From Nitrososphaeraceae archaeon (GTDB taxonomy: Archaea; Thermoproteota; Nitrososphaeria; Nitrososphaerales; Nitrososphaeraceae), in NCBI GenBank assembly GCA_025449515.1, contig JANWJI010000099.1:1-5496 (forward strand): a stretch of 5,496 nt of DNA. The letters run 5' to 3'. Within the stretch, counting starts at the first letter, position 1. The number at the start of each line of letters is the position of its first letter. Shown in pieces: positions 5,483-5,496 of this stretch. The notes under the pieces were generated by a model. The model ran no database searches, was not told the DNA's origin, and worked only from the letters and a program-made list of their open reading frames with translations. Made by a program: the position numbers and the translations under genes.

Positions 5483-5496
5483 TATGCTAGCACACC
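5270..5496 (+). pseudogene. IS1595/ISXO2-type transposase, N-terminal part, frameshifted and cut by the window edge
   Basis: From ATG 5270 the protein has 70 residues to a TGA at 5480. Residues 18-30 (VYFRHARWKGRRQ) precede a zinc ribbon with C31-P-R-C34 and C49-K-R-C52, and then R-C-R-Y-K-F-G-E-L-T-G-T-Y-L-G (51-65), the hallmark start of IS1595-family transposases, which are cut-and-paste DDE/D-type enzymes. After L-G-E-F, the next frame reads I-S-L-D-M-L-A-H to the window end, which matches what should follow ('iPLd.la..'). So there seems to be one extra T in the T run at 5468-5471. The DDE catalytic domain would lie beyond the window. I could not identify the terminal inverted repeat between the HTH stop and this ATG. 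Confidence 0.75.

Noticed and set aside
1..5496. CRISPR array, tRNA or rRNA
   Set aside because: I saw no regularly spaced repeats, cloverleaf pattern or rRNA-like segments in the window.

Overview
The window looks archaeal, most likely from an ammonia-oxidising thaumarchaeon (Nitrososphaeria, Nitrososphaera/Nitrosocosmicus-like). I infer this from four things: the short helix-turn-helix protein at 4988-5245, whose wording (KLVLDLYYKEGKTYSEIAKEA, then S-S-Q-x-Y-K-L-F-S-E-G-K) recalls a family expanded in those genomes; AT-rich intergenic DNA with archaeal-type TATA boxes; a TATA-to-ATG distance that suits leaderless transcripts; and the style of the M14 peptidase. This is recognition from memory, not a database result. 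Everything from 1 to 4648 that I recognise lies on the minus strand; the last ~500 bp lie on the plus strand.

Minus strand, in transcription order. A 90-residue protein (4376-4648) resembles the N-terminal prodomain of zinc carboxypeptidases. It is followed 9 nt later by an intact 416-residue M14 zinc carboxypeptidase (3116-4366), which carries an unusual Asp/Asn-Pro-rich insertion. Next comes a small one-helix membrane ORF interrupted by an in-frame TAG (2870-3085), then an unrecognised 107-residue ORF (2544-2867), then the ruins of a McrBC-type modification-dependent restriction system. The McrB-like gene (489-2513) reads as one protein only if the reading frame is changed about five times. 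In order it has an N-terminal region starting FLINDMEMHANYQPIMI, a PUA/EVE-like base-reader domain, and an AAA+ GTPase domain with Walker A, Walker B, TMN and RRRF signatures. McrC begins right behind it but stops after about 112 residues, before any nuclease domain.

The divergent spacer (4649-4972) holds a TATA box for the carboxypeptidase pair, an imperfect inverted repeat, and a TATA-like box placed for a leaderless start of the HTH gene. On the plus strand the short HTH gene ends abruptly and is followed within 30 bp by the zinc-ribbon N-terminus of an IS1595/ISXO2-type transposase, itself apparently frameshifted just before the window ends.

Overall this is an accessory region in decay. 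A defence system has been lost to several indels, with insertion-sequence debris on the right, while the peptidase pair between them stays intact and is probably the working unit. I found no tRNA, rRNA or CRISPR array. I found no convincing new system; the best leads are the split prodomain/carboxypeptidase pair and the domain layout of the broken McrB.
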